DNA of 64,000 nucleotides from Cyrtodaria siliqua (lineage: Eukaryota > Mollusca > Bivalvia > Adapedonta > Hiatellidae), in contig JAWPHD010001350.1 in the NCBI GenBank assembly GCA_037043455.1, positions 124,001 to 188,000 of the forward strand, written 5' to 3'. Shown here in pieces: positions 48,769-59,243 of the stretch (positions are counted from its first letter, which is position 1; each line of letters begins with the position of its first letter). Under the pieces are notes generated by a model. That model made no database searches. It was not told the DNA's origin and saw nothing but the letters and a program-made list of their open reading frames with translations. A program made the position numbers and the translations under genes.

Positions 48769-49786
48769 ACAATTTTTTTTTGTAAAAATTACTGTTACCT
48801 GTGTATAGGCACGATGTGCACTGGTCGATGTTTATACAGTAAATGATTTCCTTCGCTATATTTGCTCGCTTAAATACCCGATTTCGACATGAGCTGGTGA
48901 ACATGAAGTTACAAATAAAGACACGCCTACAAAGAAGAAATCGATTGATATAGGGACTCTGTAGCTTTAAGTATTAATAGTTTTAGCATGGGATTTTCAT
49001 AAGAAAACTGACAACAAGCCATACAATTACACATCTCTGCATTTTATTAGGTGATATTTTCGGTGTTTGTACTTGACGCTCGACTGACTGTAATCCTCTA
49101 TAAAACAGCATTGGTAGTGATACTTATATTAAAAGCTTTAGAGTGTAAAGTTAAGAATCTTCTTTAAGTGTTGCATGATTCAGACACACATTTGGATACG
49201 TTTAATTAACTTATGGTCAAAAACAATTTGAGTCAACTAAGGATAAAGTCCGAGTAATACCCTGTGTATTCCCCTACTGAATATCTCAGTATTTTGTAAA
49301 TTTGTAGCAAAATACCTTGATGATCAGTATATATACACAGTAAAGGATACGTTCTGCTTCATTATGTTTGCCATTATTGTTATATAGGTTCTGACAATAA
49401 ACAAAGTGTAAGTACGCTGATATTACGCGGAAACGTTGGTGAATTCAATTTTGAAGAAATAGACGTTTGTGTTCACGATGGGAATAAACACGTGTTTTTT
49501 TGGGGATCTTCCCGGAAGCATGTTTAATACATTTAAAATGCATTTTATATAAGCGTTTAGTTTGCGCGAAAATTATTATAGAGGTGTTATTATATCATGG
49601 AATGTACTTATAATACAGTCACGCAGTACTTTTGTAAACGGAAATTTTTTGATTTTCGATTTTTTTTCAGTCCGCTATTATTTTGATCAAATCAAGATTG
49701 TATATTATGTTAATGATATATCTACGCAAAAGTCTCTCACAAGTCTCTTTGTCCCATAGGTTAGCATATAGCGATAAACAGTTGTG

Positions 49787-50352
49787 GCGGCAGTAAATCG
49801 TCTCCCCGCTCTTGCAATCAGTACTGTTATTCATTCGATCTTTGGAGATCGTTGAGCCCGATACTTATAGTAAGTTATCGATGGTATATTTCCAATTTCT
49901 TTTGTTTTCTTACTTAAGTTTTGATTCGGTGGTTCCACTACTGCGCCCGATAAAAGGCTCTGGGTATTGTTTAACCACTCATAGGATATGTTGTCTGCTT
50001 TTTATACGCAGGCGTCATAACCGCTGCTCCCAACTAAATTCCATTATGTTTATTTCGCTCTTCGGGGCATTTCATTTTATTAGATACTGGGACCATACGC
50101 CGTACGACATGGGTAATACGTTAAAGAAGGATAACTCCATGTCCACCGCCATATGCATGCCATCTTCGGGATGGTTAAACATGTGTGCTGTTGATTTTAT
50201 GAATATTGAGTTCTGCTCAACCCGGGGCTAGAGGGCGTGAGCGGTAGCTAGCATATTTCACTACCACTCATGAACAGTCTCAATCAAACCGAGACTGCAA
50301 TATTTCGTATGTGTCGTGCTCGGCCGTTTCCAAAGGTCCATTATCAAACTCT
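49787..50352 (+). repeat. Longer copy of the CCGAGACTGC dispersed family
   Basis: An insertion relative to the first C block, between AACAGTT and GCTCTACTTC. It runs from CTCTTGCAATCAG and CTTTGGAGATCGTTGAGC to GTGCTCGGCCGTTTCCAAAG, whose ends are partly complementary. The open frame at 49812-50231 matches no family I know and is not kept in the copy at 58405-59035. Confidence 0.75.
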
Positions 50353-51229
50353 TTTTTTTGCTCTACTTCTTTCAGTTAAAACATATTTTAGACGTTTCCA
50401 GACCCATTCGTCATGTTTTATCTCGTTGTAAATGAAGGAACCTGGCATGTTGATTGCAGTTTGGTGCCATATAACCCACTTGTATAGATGTGATTAAAAC
50501 CCAGTTCAATTCATGAATGGTAGACATTGATTTCATTGTATTGTGTTGCCTCGGTATTTGTGTGGCCAAAACATAGAAGATATGAGTTGCCTTGGAACTA
50601 ATATAGGATGTGCTTCAGCAAGAGGTGAGGAAGCTTGTATGTTTACGATTGCTTTGGCAAAAGTAAAACAATTTGTGTTTCCAGCCTTCGAGACTTATCT
50701 GTTAATCTATTTCCAAACAAACACCAGAATTTAGAAAACAACAGGAGTTTATAAGTATTAAAATACGATAGTTCCAACATCATTTTGTGACTAACTCACA
50801 CAGATTTATATCAATGTAATTTCACTTATTAAACACAGTATTTTTTTCACTTTATATGTGTATGTGTGTTGTCACTATATGTCTCCTTGGTATACCGCTC
50901 TGTATATATTTACGCTCACTATGATAAGCAAGCTGAGAGTTGTTGGTTTTTAAATAGCTCAACATTGGTCGAAAACGAAGTTTTCTTTAGGCCTTAAAAA
51001 TAATACCTTTTTTCATGTAAATGTGGTAGGTATCTAGATGGGTGATTATTATTATTATTTTTTAAATATACTTTTTACTCTTAAACGGATTTATTTTAAC
51101 TCAAGATCATGCCTGAGAACATTGCAAGGTTGCTCCACCACTAAAAGTGATTGGTGAATACAAAACAATATTAGGCCTGATATAAAATAGCTAAATGGTC
51201 GGGTTACAGGAAACGCAGCATATTTTTGT

Positions 51230-52911
51230 TTAGGCCTTATCAAACGACGCATTGGAACGAGACCGTATACTGGACCGAAGGCCTCAAAGTACTTAGTAAC
51301 CAAAAGATCATTTGCATGACCGTAGGCCTTCAAGAAGATATGAGCCTCTTCCTCGGTGATTGACATGTCCTTGTTTAAATCAATGACGTCAAAAAACATT
51401 TCAATATATCTTGCCACGTGACTGTGGAATTTCTTTCTATCAGTCGTAAAGTCTTTATTATAGGCAGCTACAAACTCTGATTCCGTCATTTCGCCAATTT
51501 GCCCTTGGAAAAATAAAGTCAGTCCACCATCTTTCCAAGTTGTTTTGAACTTCGTTTTTCCTTTCATCGTCTAGATGATTCAACTCTGCGAACTTCCTCC
51601 TGAAAAACAAGCAATTAACCAAATGGAATAAATATCAAAATCCGCAATGGATATTTTTTAATACTGTTTCTTGCTATAACTAGCGTTTAATAAAAACGGA
51701 CCATCAACTCCATGTTTGCTGTAGGGTTATCAAAAAAACATTTGGATTAATACTTTTGAATCAATGTTTTCTAGTGTTTAAGCATTTAATCTTGATACAT
51801 AACTTGTCTTACATGTACATGTTTATTGGTAGGCTTTCATGAAAAGTGGTAAAAGGAGTTATTTACCTTTCCATTTAACATGGTTTACTATGGATAATCA
51901 TAAAAAGAAATATGTTCCACTAAATTTCTAGCTGCATTAATATGTCTCGGAATACATTTCATCACTTTTACTGGCCTTTATATTTGATTCTAACACGAAC
52001 TGCGCAGTCTTTCATATACACAAAGAAGAGAGACAGCTGTATGATATTCTACAATAAAACACAGCTGTTCCAATAATTCCCCGCGTATGAAATATCCGTT
52101 GGAAGCGCCACGTTACATGACGTAATTTGATAATATTCGTCACGAAGACAAACTCAACAGTAATTCTAATAAATGTTAATTACAACCAACTTGCCATGCC
52201 CCCAAAGCTTGCACCCCCACCCGATATAAACCGATATAAACCCACCATATGCATCAGTTCTCATTAATAAGCATCTTGAACAAGCTGAGAACGTTTGACG
52301 TCATACAGCGCAAGCTATATGACGTAAGCAATGACTTAATTGTTTGTCACGCGACTACCAGTGTTTTTAAACATAGTATACCGCGCAGAACTTTGCATAA
52401 GGGGGCGCCCAATGGAACAGCCTTTAAACATAGCAGCCTGATTACCTTGACATCCGAGATAATGTATAGTGCCCCCACAATAGCAATGGGTTTATTGTTG
52501 TGTTAGAATCGAAACAATAAATACGTACCTGTATTTTATCGGTGAATAAAATACAGTAAGGAGTTCAGATGAGTAGTAATTAAATCACGAGTGTGTTAGC
52601 ACGAGTGATTTAATTTACTTGCATCCGAACGAAAACACAGGTACGTATTTATTATTTCTTAATTATATTATTAGTTATAATGAAGTTCCATTGAAGCGAT
52701 TATTACTATCAGAACATATACACTAAACTAAATTAATTATACAGAGGCCAAAATCTAAAACGTTTCGTCATACAGTGAAAATTAAGACATTAACCTGAAA
52801 GCACACATACCTTGATTCCTCAACATCTGCCACGGAGAGTACACCGTCGTGGTTCACATCCAGGGCCTTGTGCCAGAGCTTCCATTTGGACACCAAGAAC
52901 TCGTTTGCCAT
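51230..52911 (-). pseudogene. Sarcoplasmic calcium-binding protein, broken copy
   Basis: Exon 1 (52811-52911) is intact, with MANEFLVSKWKLWHKALD, the first EF-hand loop and a donor AAG|GTATGT. Exon 2 begins after the same TTTTTCAG acceptor at about 51600. An extra A in an A run (five instead of four, 51509-51513) shifts the frame about 30 residues in. Downstream the old frame is still open and keeps DLNKDMSITEEE, a complete EF-hand loop. The coding end is gone: about 84 bases matching 28541-28623 are deleted, removing the last 28 or so codons. The intron holds a 0.65-kb insertion. Lesions are few, so loss was recent. An error in the A run could explain the shift but not the deletion. Confidence 0.9.
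52002..52660. mobile_element. Inverted-repeat insertion in the SCP pseudogene intron
   Basis: The functional copy's intron runs through without it. The part 52002-52511 has GATTCTAACAC-type inverted ends and is the reverse complement of parts of block B (about 14310-14680 and 40870-41360). The part 52517-52662 is a second palindrome with AATAAATACGTACCTGT ends and an inner AATTAAATCACGAGTG inverted repeat. Confidence 0.7.
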
Positions 52912-53969
52912 TATGAAGGGCACTATAATACTGTAACAAAGTTGTTGAATGATGAACTGTTTATGAAGCAATGCACCGTTTAACAATACTTAAATAGTAT
53001 CCTTGCACACTTAATTTACTACATATTATTCATTAACACACATTTATTATGACAACTTCGTTGCAATCTATCCGAATCTTGTCCTATTTTAACCAGAGCC
53101 CTTGAACTTTAAGGACCTGATCGTGGAGGTTCATCGAAACTTTAATTTTAACATAGACGTAGTAGCCAACAAGCCAAGGGGTGGATTCATCGAGGTTTTG
53201 TCCCTCAACAAAAATTAAAAAGAACCCCAAATAGATCTTCTGTTTTCTGAATGGCTACGAGGCATTGTTTGTCCAAATATTGAAAACGCTTCTACGTTTT
53301 TGTTGAAATTCAAATCACAGGTTGCGTGAATTAAACAATAGATTTGTTCAACTATAATTATCCGGGCAAAAATGCAGATTAGTTTAATAAATCAATAATG
53401 TACTCTATTTCAAAAATTGAACACAATTATATTTGGAAAAACGTGCTTAACAATATTACAAAAGGAAATGGACACATTTGTTTCTTAATATATTTACCAG
53501 AAGACATTTGTGTGGATATATTTCATGTATTCTACATGTTCTATAAGCGTAAGTGCAATTTTAGAAAATATTTTAAGTTTTTTTAAAAATATATTTTGAA
53601 TTTTAGATTGTAATAAAATACCGGTTACATAGAATTATTGTGTATACATGTAGCTCTGTTCGTAATAAATTAAAGACAATATTGACACATTTCATTTTAG
53701 TTTGGTTACAATGTCACTCCAATCAGTGAAGTAAGTAACAGTTATAGGAAATGAAAGACGGCGACACTGACCGGTAACAGGGCATCAACAATAGTAGTTT
53801 TGTAATATTATCGAGACGAACATGAGAAAAATGGACCTATGGAAATCATAGCACTCAAAAACAATGGCACCGCAGATCCGCACTGTACCTCAAATAAAGA
53901 GCAAATAAACAGTATAAAGAAAAGGACAATAAAAAACACAAAGAGAGGTGAAGAAAGGGTTAATGATTT

Positions 53970-54640
53970 GGCACGGTCAGTAGGCAATATATCCTACTTG
54001 TTACCTTAAATATATTTGAAGTGTACACAACCTCGTTATTATCCTGTCTTCAGCCTTCAAGTTTACAAGACATTGTAAATAAAAGTGGTTCCCATCAACA
54101 GGAAATTTCTAACAATAACGTCCACAAACAGAACAATCACATCAGTTGCAGTAAAAGAGAAAACCAACCTAGGGTACGACCAGAAAATCCGCAGGACGAA
54201 CGTTCATGCACAAACCTCCTATTACAGGGTTTCAGAAGGTGGAATCATAGAGTCCCACGAGGTTTGCCGGTCATCGCACAAGAGAAAAATGAAGCGTAGT
54301 GACTGGCTGTAGAGGGATCAATCACCAAGCATGAAGTCGATTGTAATACTTAAGGGTCGTATGCCTTTCGGACGAATTTTCTGATTAATTTTGCAAAGTG
54401 GACAAGAAATCCGTCAAACCCTTTAATTTCAGAATTAACATCTCCATGGTAATGATATTCCTATTCTCGGAAAAGTGTTTAGGTTGGTGTTGTACTTCTC
54501 CAGCAGGTCTTCAGTGCGACAATGGAATGTTAAGAAATATCTACGTAGTTTATGATAACGAAAACTTGCTGAAAAGGTTTAACTGTAATAGCTTGATTTC
54601 GATAACTGAAATCCGAAATATTATTACATGCTCTAGCAGA
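53970..54640 (-). pseudogene. Penelope-like element remnant
   Basis: The minus strand carries LLQQGFRYHKLRRYF (about 54540-54585), DLLEKYNTNL (about 54500), a decayed GD...LKG and KIRKFVRK-type stretch, and the 3' GCTGAAGACAGGATAATA near 54030-54050 with the AGTAGG/CCTACT hairpin. Stops and shifts abound. The copy at 30869-30945 is the same insertion after an internal deletion. Confidence 0.75.
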
Positions 54641-55026
54641 ACAAATTAGCTAGGAGATGAAAGAAGACGCATGATGTTGCACGAGGTACTTCACCATCTC
54701 AATGTGGATAGTTAAAAATGTCAAAGTCGAAATCGAGATTTGACATACAAAACGATCCTCGTTTGTGCCCATGCAATGTGATCAGTTTGTATCGACAGAG
54801 GGAATATCTTATAACTATTTCATCGCATTTTATTTGCCTGACTTCTTTTCCATTTAGAGCCTCTTTCACACAACGTTCATGAAGCTAGACCTTGACTAAC
54901 AACGTTAGCAAACTGTGTTGATAAGTGAGTGTCAGCATACTTTATTACACAGTACTTGATATGACAAGGGGGCTTCATATATCAATATCTAAATGAGTGG
55001 TCCTATAAGATTATAATGATAAAAGT

Positions 55027-55115
55027 TTTGTAGAGGACGCGATTGATATATATCTATTTGTAGAGGACGCGATTTATATATAACTATATGTAGAAGACGA
55101 TATATATATATATAT
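55027..55115 (+). repeat. 30-bp minisatellite, about 3 units, plus an AT run
   Basis: The unit TGTAGAGGACGCGATTGATA recurs at 55027, 55057 and, as TGTAGAAGACG, at about 55087, then runs into (AT)n. It is the short allele-like counterpart of the array at 32505-33465. Confidence 0.85.
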
Positions 55116-55504
55116 ATAATTATATGGGTAGTATCGTTAAATGCAACATTTAATACTTACAGTAGCTGTAGCTGCAAATAGTATTTACTAACTGGTCCTT
55201 TTGGATTATTGTGGTTTTGAAGTAACACACCACTAAAGATGGTTAGAGGTTCTGCATTTTGTGATTTCTTTTATAAATACACTCAAGAAAACTAAGTCTG
55301 CTATTTGTGTTTGTTACTTCCAACGGATCCCAGTTTCTGTGTGTATTCAATGTTGTACACATATTAAATACAGATGCACTCAAGTTAAATAACATTTTAC
55401 TCTAATTGCGCGAGAATCCTGTTCATTTCATTTCATTTAAATAAAAAATCGGCTCTTTATATTTTGATTTAAGTTAGTGAATTATGTTTCAACTGAAAGA
55501 TACA

Positions 55505-55585
55505 CAAGTAACAGTGTAGTAATAAGGCATATACGTCACTACGGGAGGTCTTGGGGTTCAATCACAAGAGGGGTCACACAAAGTA
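55505..55585 (+). repeat. tRNA-derived SINE head (family 2)
   Basis: Third copy of the module at 2862-2945, more decayed: AGTGTAGTAATAAGGCA and GGTTCAATCAC. Confidence 0.5.
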
Positions 55586-56935
55586 CATCATACAGATCAA
55601 TTATGATATGAAATACATTCTTCATGTCCAAAAGTATACTTATAATTATACCAATATACTATTTTAGAGTTATTATGTTATATGTTGTTTTGTCATAATG
55701 TTAGGCCAAAGAAACAACAATATTCTTATGTTTCCACTAAACAAACAACAAACAAAATAGTTTAGCCCTTACCTGAAATCTTTTTATTGCAAAAATTAGC
55801 ATGCACTGTAAAATCAGGTGTTTTTCTCTATACAGCCCATAAAGTAATATTTTGTAAACTATGAAACACATTTTTATAAAATGTAATCTTATTTCTTTTG
55901 GCCTACCTGATGGCGGAAAAGTTGTAAAAGATTACATGCATAATAAGCTTTCAGAAAAGTAGCGTCTACAAAATAAGGGCTCACATGATTAGCTTACAGT
56001 CTAATTTAATTCAAACTGTATCCTTAGTTGCAACTTCAAATTGTTTCCTGAATTTTTTCTTGAATTGTTTCTATGGGATATAAATAGTTTCTATGGTAAT
56101 TCTTTGTACAAGTGTGTGCTATAATCCAGTCTGGGCAAAAAAGTAATTGTACGAGTTGCAGTATTTGACGCTTATAAACACTATTTGCTACAATACTCTG
56201 CTAAATGTGAGTTTTCACCCCTTTTTGTCACTCAAAAGAAACGTAAACCATGAATATTTTTTACTCCCGGACAGAAGAGTCTAGTTATTTCCTGTCGCGA
56301 ATAAAAATGTGTCAGTAAATATAACGCGTGCAAGCACTTTCTGCCTTTCTTTTAGCATATTTACTAGTCGGCTGTTGTTGTGGTGTTGTGTTGACTTTTA
56401 ATTGCAAGGAAATAATTAACAATTCCAGGATTTAATGAGCAAACAAACAGACCTGTTCATCTGTTAACAACTGTAATGGCTGAATGACAAAAGCTATCGA
56501 GTCGACAGATGACCAAGATTGATCAAGGTCATGACTCATCAGTACAACATCATGTCACGTTCGCCTGGATTATGCTAGTGACACTGACAGCCTTGGTGAT
56601 TAGACGTAAAAAAAATACAGGTTTGTACTATTTTCTGAACCTTAAATGTTATTTTCCCTGCATGTTCATGATGATCACGTTCTTCAATGTAATAGAGTGC
56701 ATGGGCGTATAGCTATATCGTTTTCAATGGGTACGCAATAGCTACATGCTAAGTCCCTGGAATGTCTCCATTTGCTAAAATTAAAATATAGCATTGGTAT
56801 ATGTTAATATTTTCTGAAGGCACCGATTCTGTGAGGATCCCCTGACCCACCGCCCCCAGAATCTGAGTTTTCAATTATTTACTTTTGTGCGTATAATTCA
56901 TAAAAGCCTGGTTATGCCCTTGCACTCCGCTCATA

Positions 56936-57548
56936 AGGCTGCAACCTATGCTCATGATAGTATACGTATCGCGATACTTAACTGACGACACTATATGTAT
57001 CGCGATACACAGTTTCATTTAATAGTGTCTTATTTTCATAATATAAGCCAAAATATAAGCATATGAGAGGTAAATACAGTAGCTGCTTAAATTAATAATG
57101 CTTTATTAAACAATCTAGGCGTCTCCGTGGCCTAATAGATAACGACGTTTCGTTGTAAACCTTCGCCGTGCACCGCTGCGGGTTCGAATCCCACTGTGAG
57201 CTCGACTTGTGAGGAAGTGCCGATTCTTACGGATCGCGTGAGGTGTATAATACTGGTTCTACTCAGGAAAAGTGGGTGGTGTGCCTCCACCACAAAAACA
57301 CTTACATGTTTGAAAATGACGTGAAACACCAAACAAACAACAAAAACAATTATCATCAATCAGTCTCAACTAATATAAAACAATAGGAAACATATTTTCT
57401 TACATTTGTGAGATTTGTCAATAAGAGCAAGGTTGCACTTATTTTTGTACCGTATCGCAATACAGACCCCACGATACGATATTTGTATCGTGAGAGAAAG
57501 TATCGCGATATAATCATAATAATCATATCGCCATTAATAGTTGCACCG
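56936..57548. mobile_element. hAT-like non-autonomous element with nested SINE
   Basis: Third copy of 5644-6262, with GGCTGCAAC and GTTGCACCG ends and TATCGCGATA palindromes. Confidence 0.55.
57117..57349 (+). mobile_element. tRNA-derived SINE (family 1), nested
   Basis: Box A region TGGCCTAATAGATAACG is decayed; box B GGTTCGAATCCCACTG is exact. Same body and tail as 5831-6064. Confidence 0.82.
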
Positions 57549-57880
57549 CTACCGATCGTCACTGCTCTGACCAAACATATATAGAGAGAGGAAAACAATA
57601 AATTAAGCATATGTAGCACTACTGTACAGGATTCACAGATTTATATATTAAAACAATAAATGATTTTTCTTTCAGGGATCCTTGCAGTTGCCTCCACCTT
57701 CTGTCAAGTGACATCTCCAAGTTCCAGCTCTGAGACTGAGCCTAGGTAACTAAAGCTGAAGCAATAACCTTTAGTATATTTGACCTCTGTGATAAAACTT
57801 AGGCTAATACATGGAGCAACCCCAGGAAGGGGAATTAAAAAACTGTACTAAGCTACACTTACTATTGAATAATTCGAAAA

Positions 57881-58404
57881 CTGTTGATAGAGGATCAAGT
57901 AATATATTCTTGAAAGTTTTGTCTCTGATCTTTTGATTTCATTGCAACTCAGTCATACGGAATGTCACTGTGACATCTAAACTTTTTTTATGTTATGACC
58001 CCAATATGAGTTACAAAATAAATCTTTGAACAGGTGGATAATGTTATAATAAATGTTTTGTTTAACTGACATTAATTCTCAACCAAGTCAGATGTTCCAA
58101 ATATTGATGATCGCTCTTTACCCAGTGTCGCCGCTCCCGATTGCTCTTACATATTTACTTTAGTATTATATATATTCTTGAATGTATTTTCTTCTTTTAA
58201 CTCGCCTTTATATGTTCTTTGTTTAGATATTGATATTATATTTATATTTTTCCAGATATTTGATTGAACACTACCGATTAAGCCGGTGTTTATGGGCTGA
58301 GGGGTATTGCACATTATATTATATATATACACACATCTCCTAAGCAGATATTTATCTTGTTCAGCGATTTCCAAATTACCCCTTTTATGCTTTTTTATAT
58401 ATCA
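57881..58404. other. AT-rich intergenic DNA
   Basis: After block A ends I see only AT-rich sequence with a short (TA)n stretch near 58318. No feature is supported. Confidence 0.5.
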
Positions 58405-59035
58405 CAGTAACGTTGCTTGTGCGGTAAAACATCTCCTCGTGCTTGCAATCAGAACAGTTATGCATTCCGATCCTTGGAGATCGCTGAGCCCGATATTTAT
58501 TTCCAGATATCTGTGGTACTTTCTCAGATACTTTCGTTTTCTTACTTCAATTTCGAATAGGTGGTTCCACTACTCCAGGCTTTAAATGTTCTGAGTATTC
58601 TTTAATCAAACTTAGGATATGTTGCCTGCTTTTTCATTTTAGTATTTTGTCGGTTACTTTTGATACGCAGGTTTCATAACTTCTGCTCCCTACTAAATTC
58701 CATTTTGTTTATTTTGCCCATTGTTTTCTCGTTTAGGACAAAGCATTTTGTTAGAAAGAGGGACCATGCGCCGCTGGACATGGAATGTTATGAAACTACC
58801 CCATTGAAGTTTCCATGTTCACCGTCATATGCATACCATCTTCGGGATGGCTCAAATTTCTGTACTATTGACATTTTAAATATTGAATTCTGCTCAACCC
58901 GGGGCTGTAGGCGTGACCGGTAGTAAGCAGTTTTCAATACCGTTCATGAACAGTCTCAATCAACGCGAGATTGCAATATTTTTTATATGTATTGTGTTCG
59001 ACGATCTCCAAAGTTTCCCTGTCATACCCTTTCAC
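58405..59035 (+). repeat. CCGAGACTGC dispersed family, full-length-like copy
   Basis: It starts near CTCGTGCTTGCAATCAG and CTTGGAGATCGCTGAGCC and ends CGACGATCTCCAAAG, so the ends are inverted. It has the GAATTCTGCTCAACCCGGGG segment. It lies 3' of the last visible protease-like exon. Confidence 0.7.
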
Positions 59036-59243
59036 TAACACCGAGTCTACAACGTTTCACTCTTGTTTGTGTTTGTTGCTCCCTTTTCAGTATTTACTAA
59101 TAATAATTTATTTCATTACGTCCATTTGCTGTGTTGTCATTGTTTAAATTACATTTATTTTCAAACCAATCAGTCACATAAACATAGATCTGAATTAAAA
59201 CGTTAAAATGGTAAAGTTGCAACGTCATATCACTTCTACTTAC

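Larger units (their letters stand above)
48131..48966. mobile_element. 836-bp element with TTAA target duplication
   Basis: The termini AGCTGTACAGTCCCTAT and ATAGGGACTCTGTAGCT are 17-bp inverted repeats with three mismatches. TTAA flanks both sides (48127-48130, 48967-48970). The first C block has the empty site, ACTTAAGTATT. There is no transposase, so it is non-autonomous. TTAA duplication is characteristic of the piggyBac superfamily. Two tRNA-like modules lie inside on opposite strands. Confidence 0.9.
47426..54990. repeat. Segmental duplication block C, copy 2 (SCP pseudogene)
   Basis: Counterpart of 25730-32504 with its own insertions: a TTAA element, a dispersed-repeat copy and an intron insertion. 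Bases 50353-51090 and 52912-53960 are AT-rich flanks homologous to copy 1, with no further gene. Confidence 0.85.
55116..57880. repeat. Segmental duplication block A, copy 3 (partial)
   Basis: The same landmarks as the other two, with about 1.2 kb deleted (joins AATGTGAGTT near 56210 to CACCCCTTTTTGTCAC) and only one 157-bp unit (56095-56215). Similarity fades after ACTATTGAATAATTCG at about 57880, where the duplication array ends. No gene is visible. Confidence 0.82.

Noticed and set aside
49812..50231. 139-codon frame as a new gene
   Set aside because: It lies wholly in a dispersed repeat and is not kept open in the copy at 58405-59035.
56509..56560. CTGATGAGTCATGACC on the minus strand as a hammerhead core
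   Set aside because: No GAAA follows the possible stem, and the other two A blocks lack the CTGATGA.
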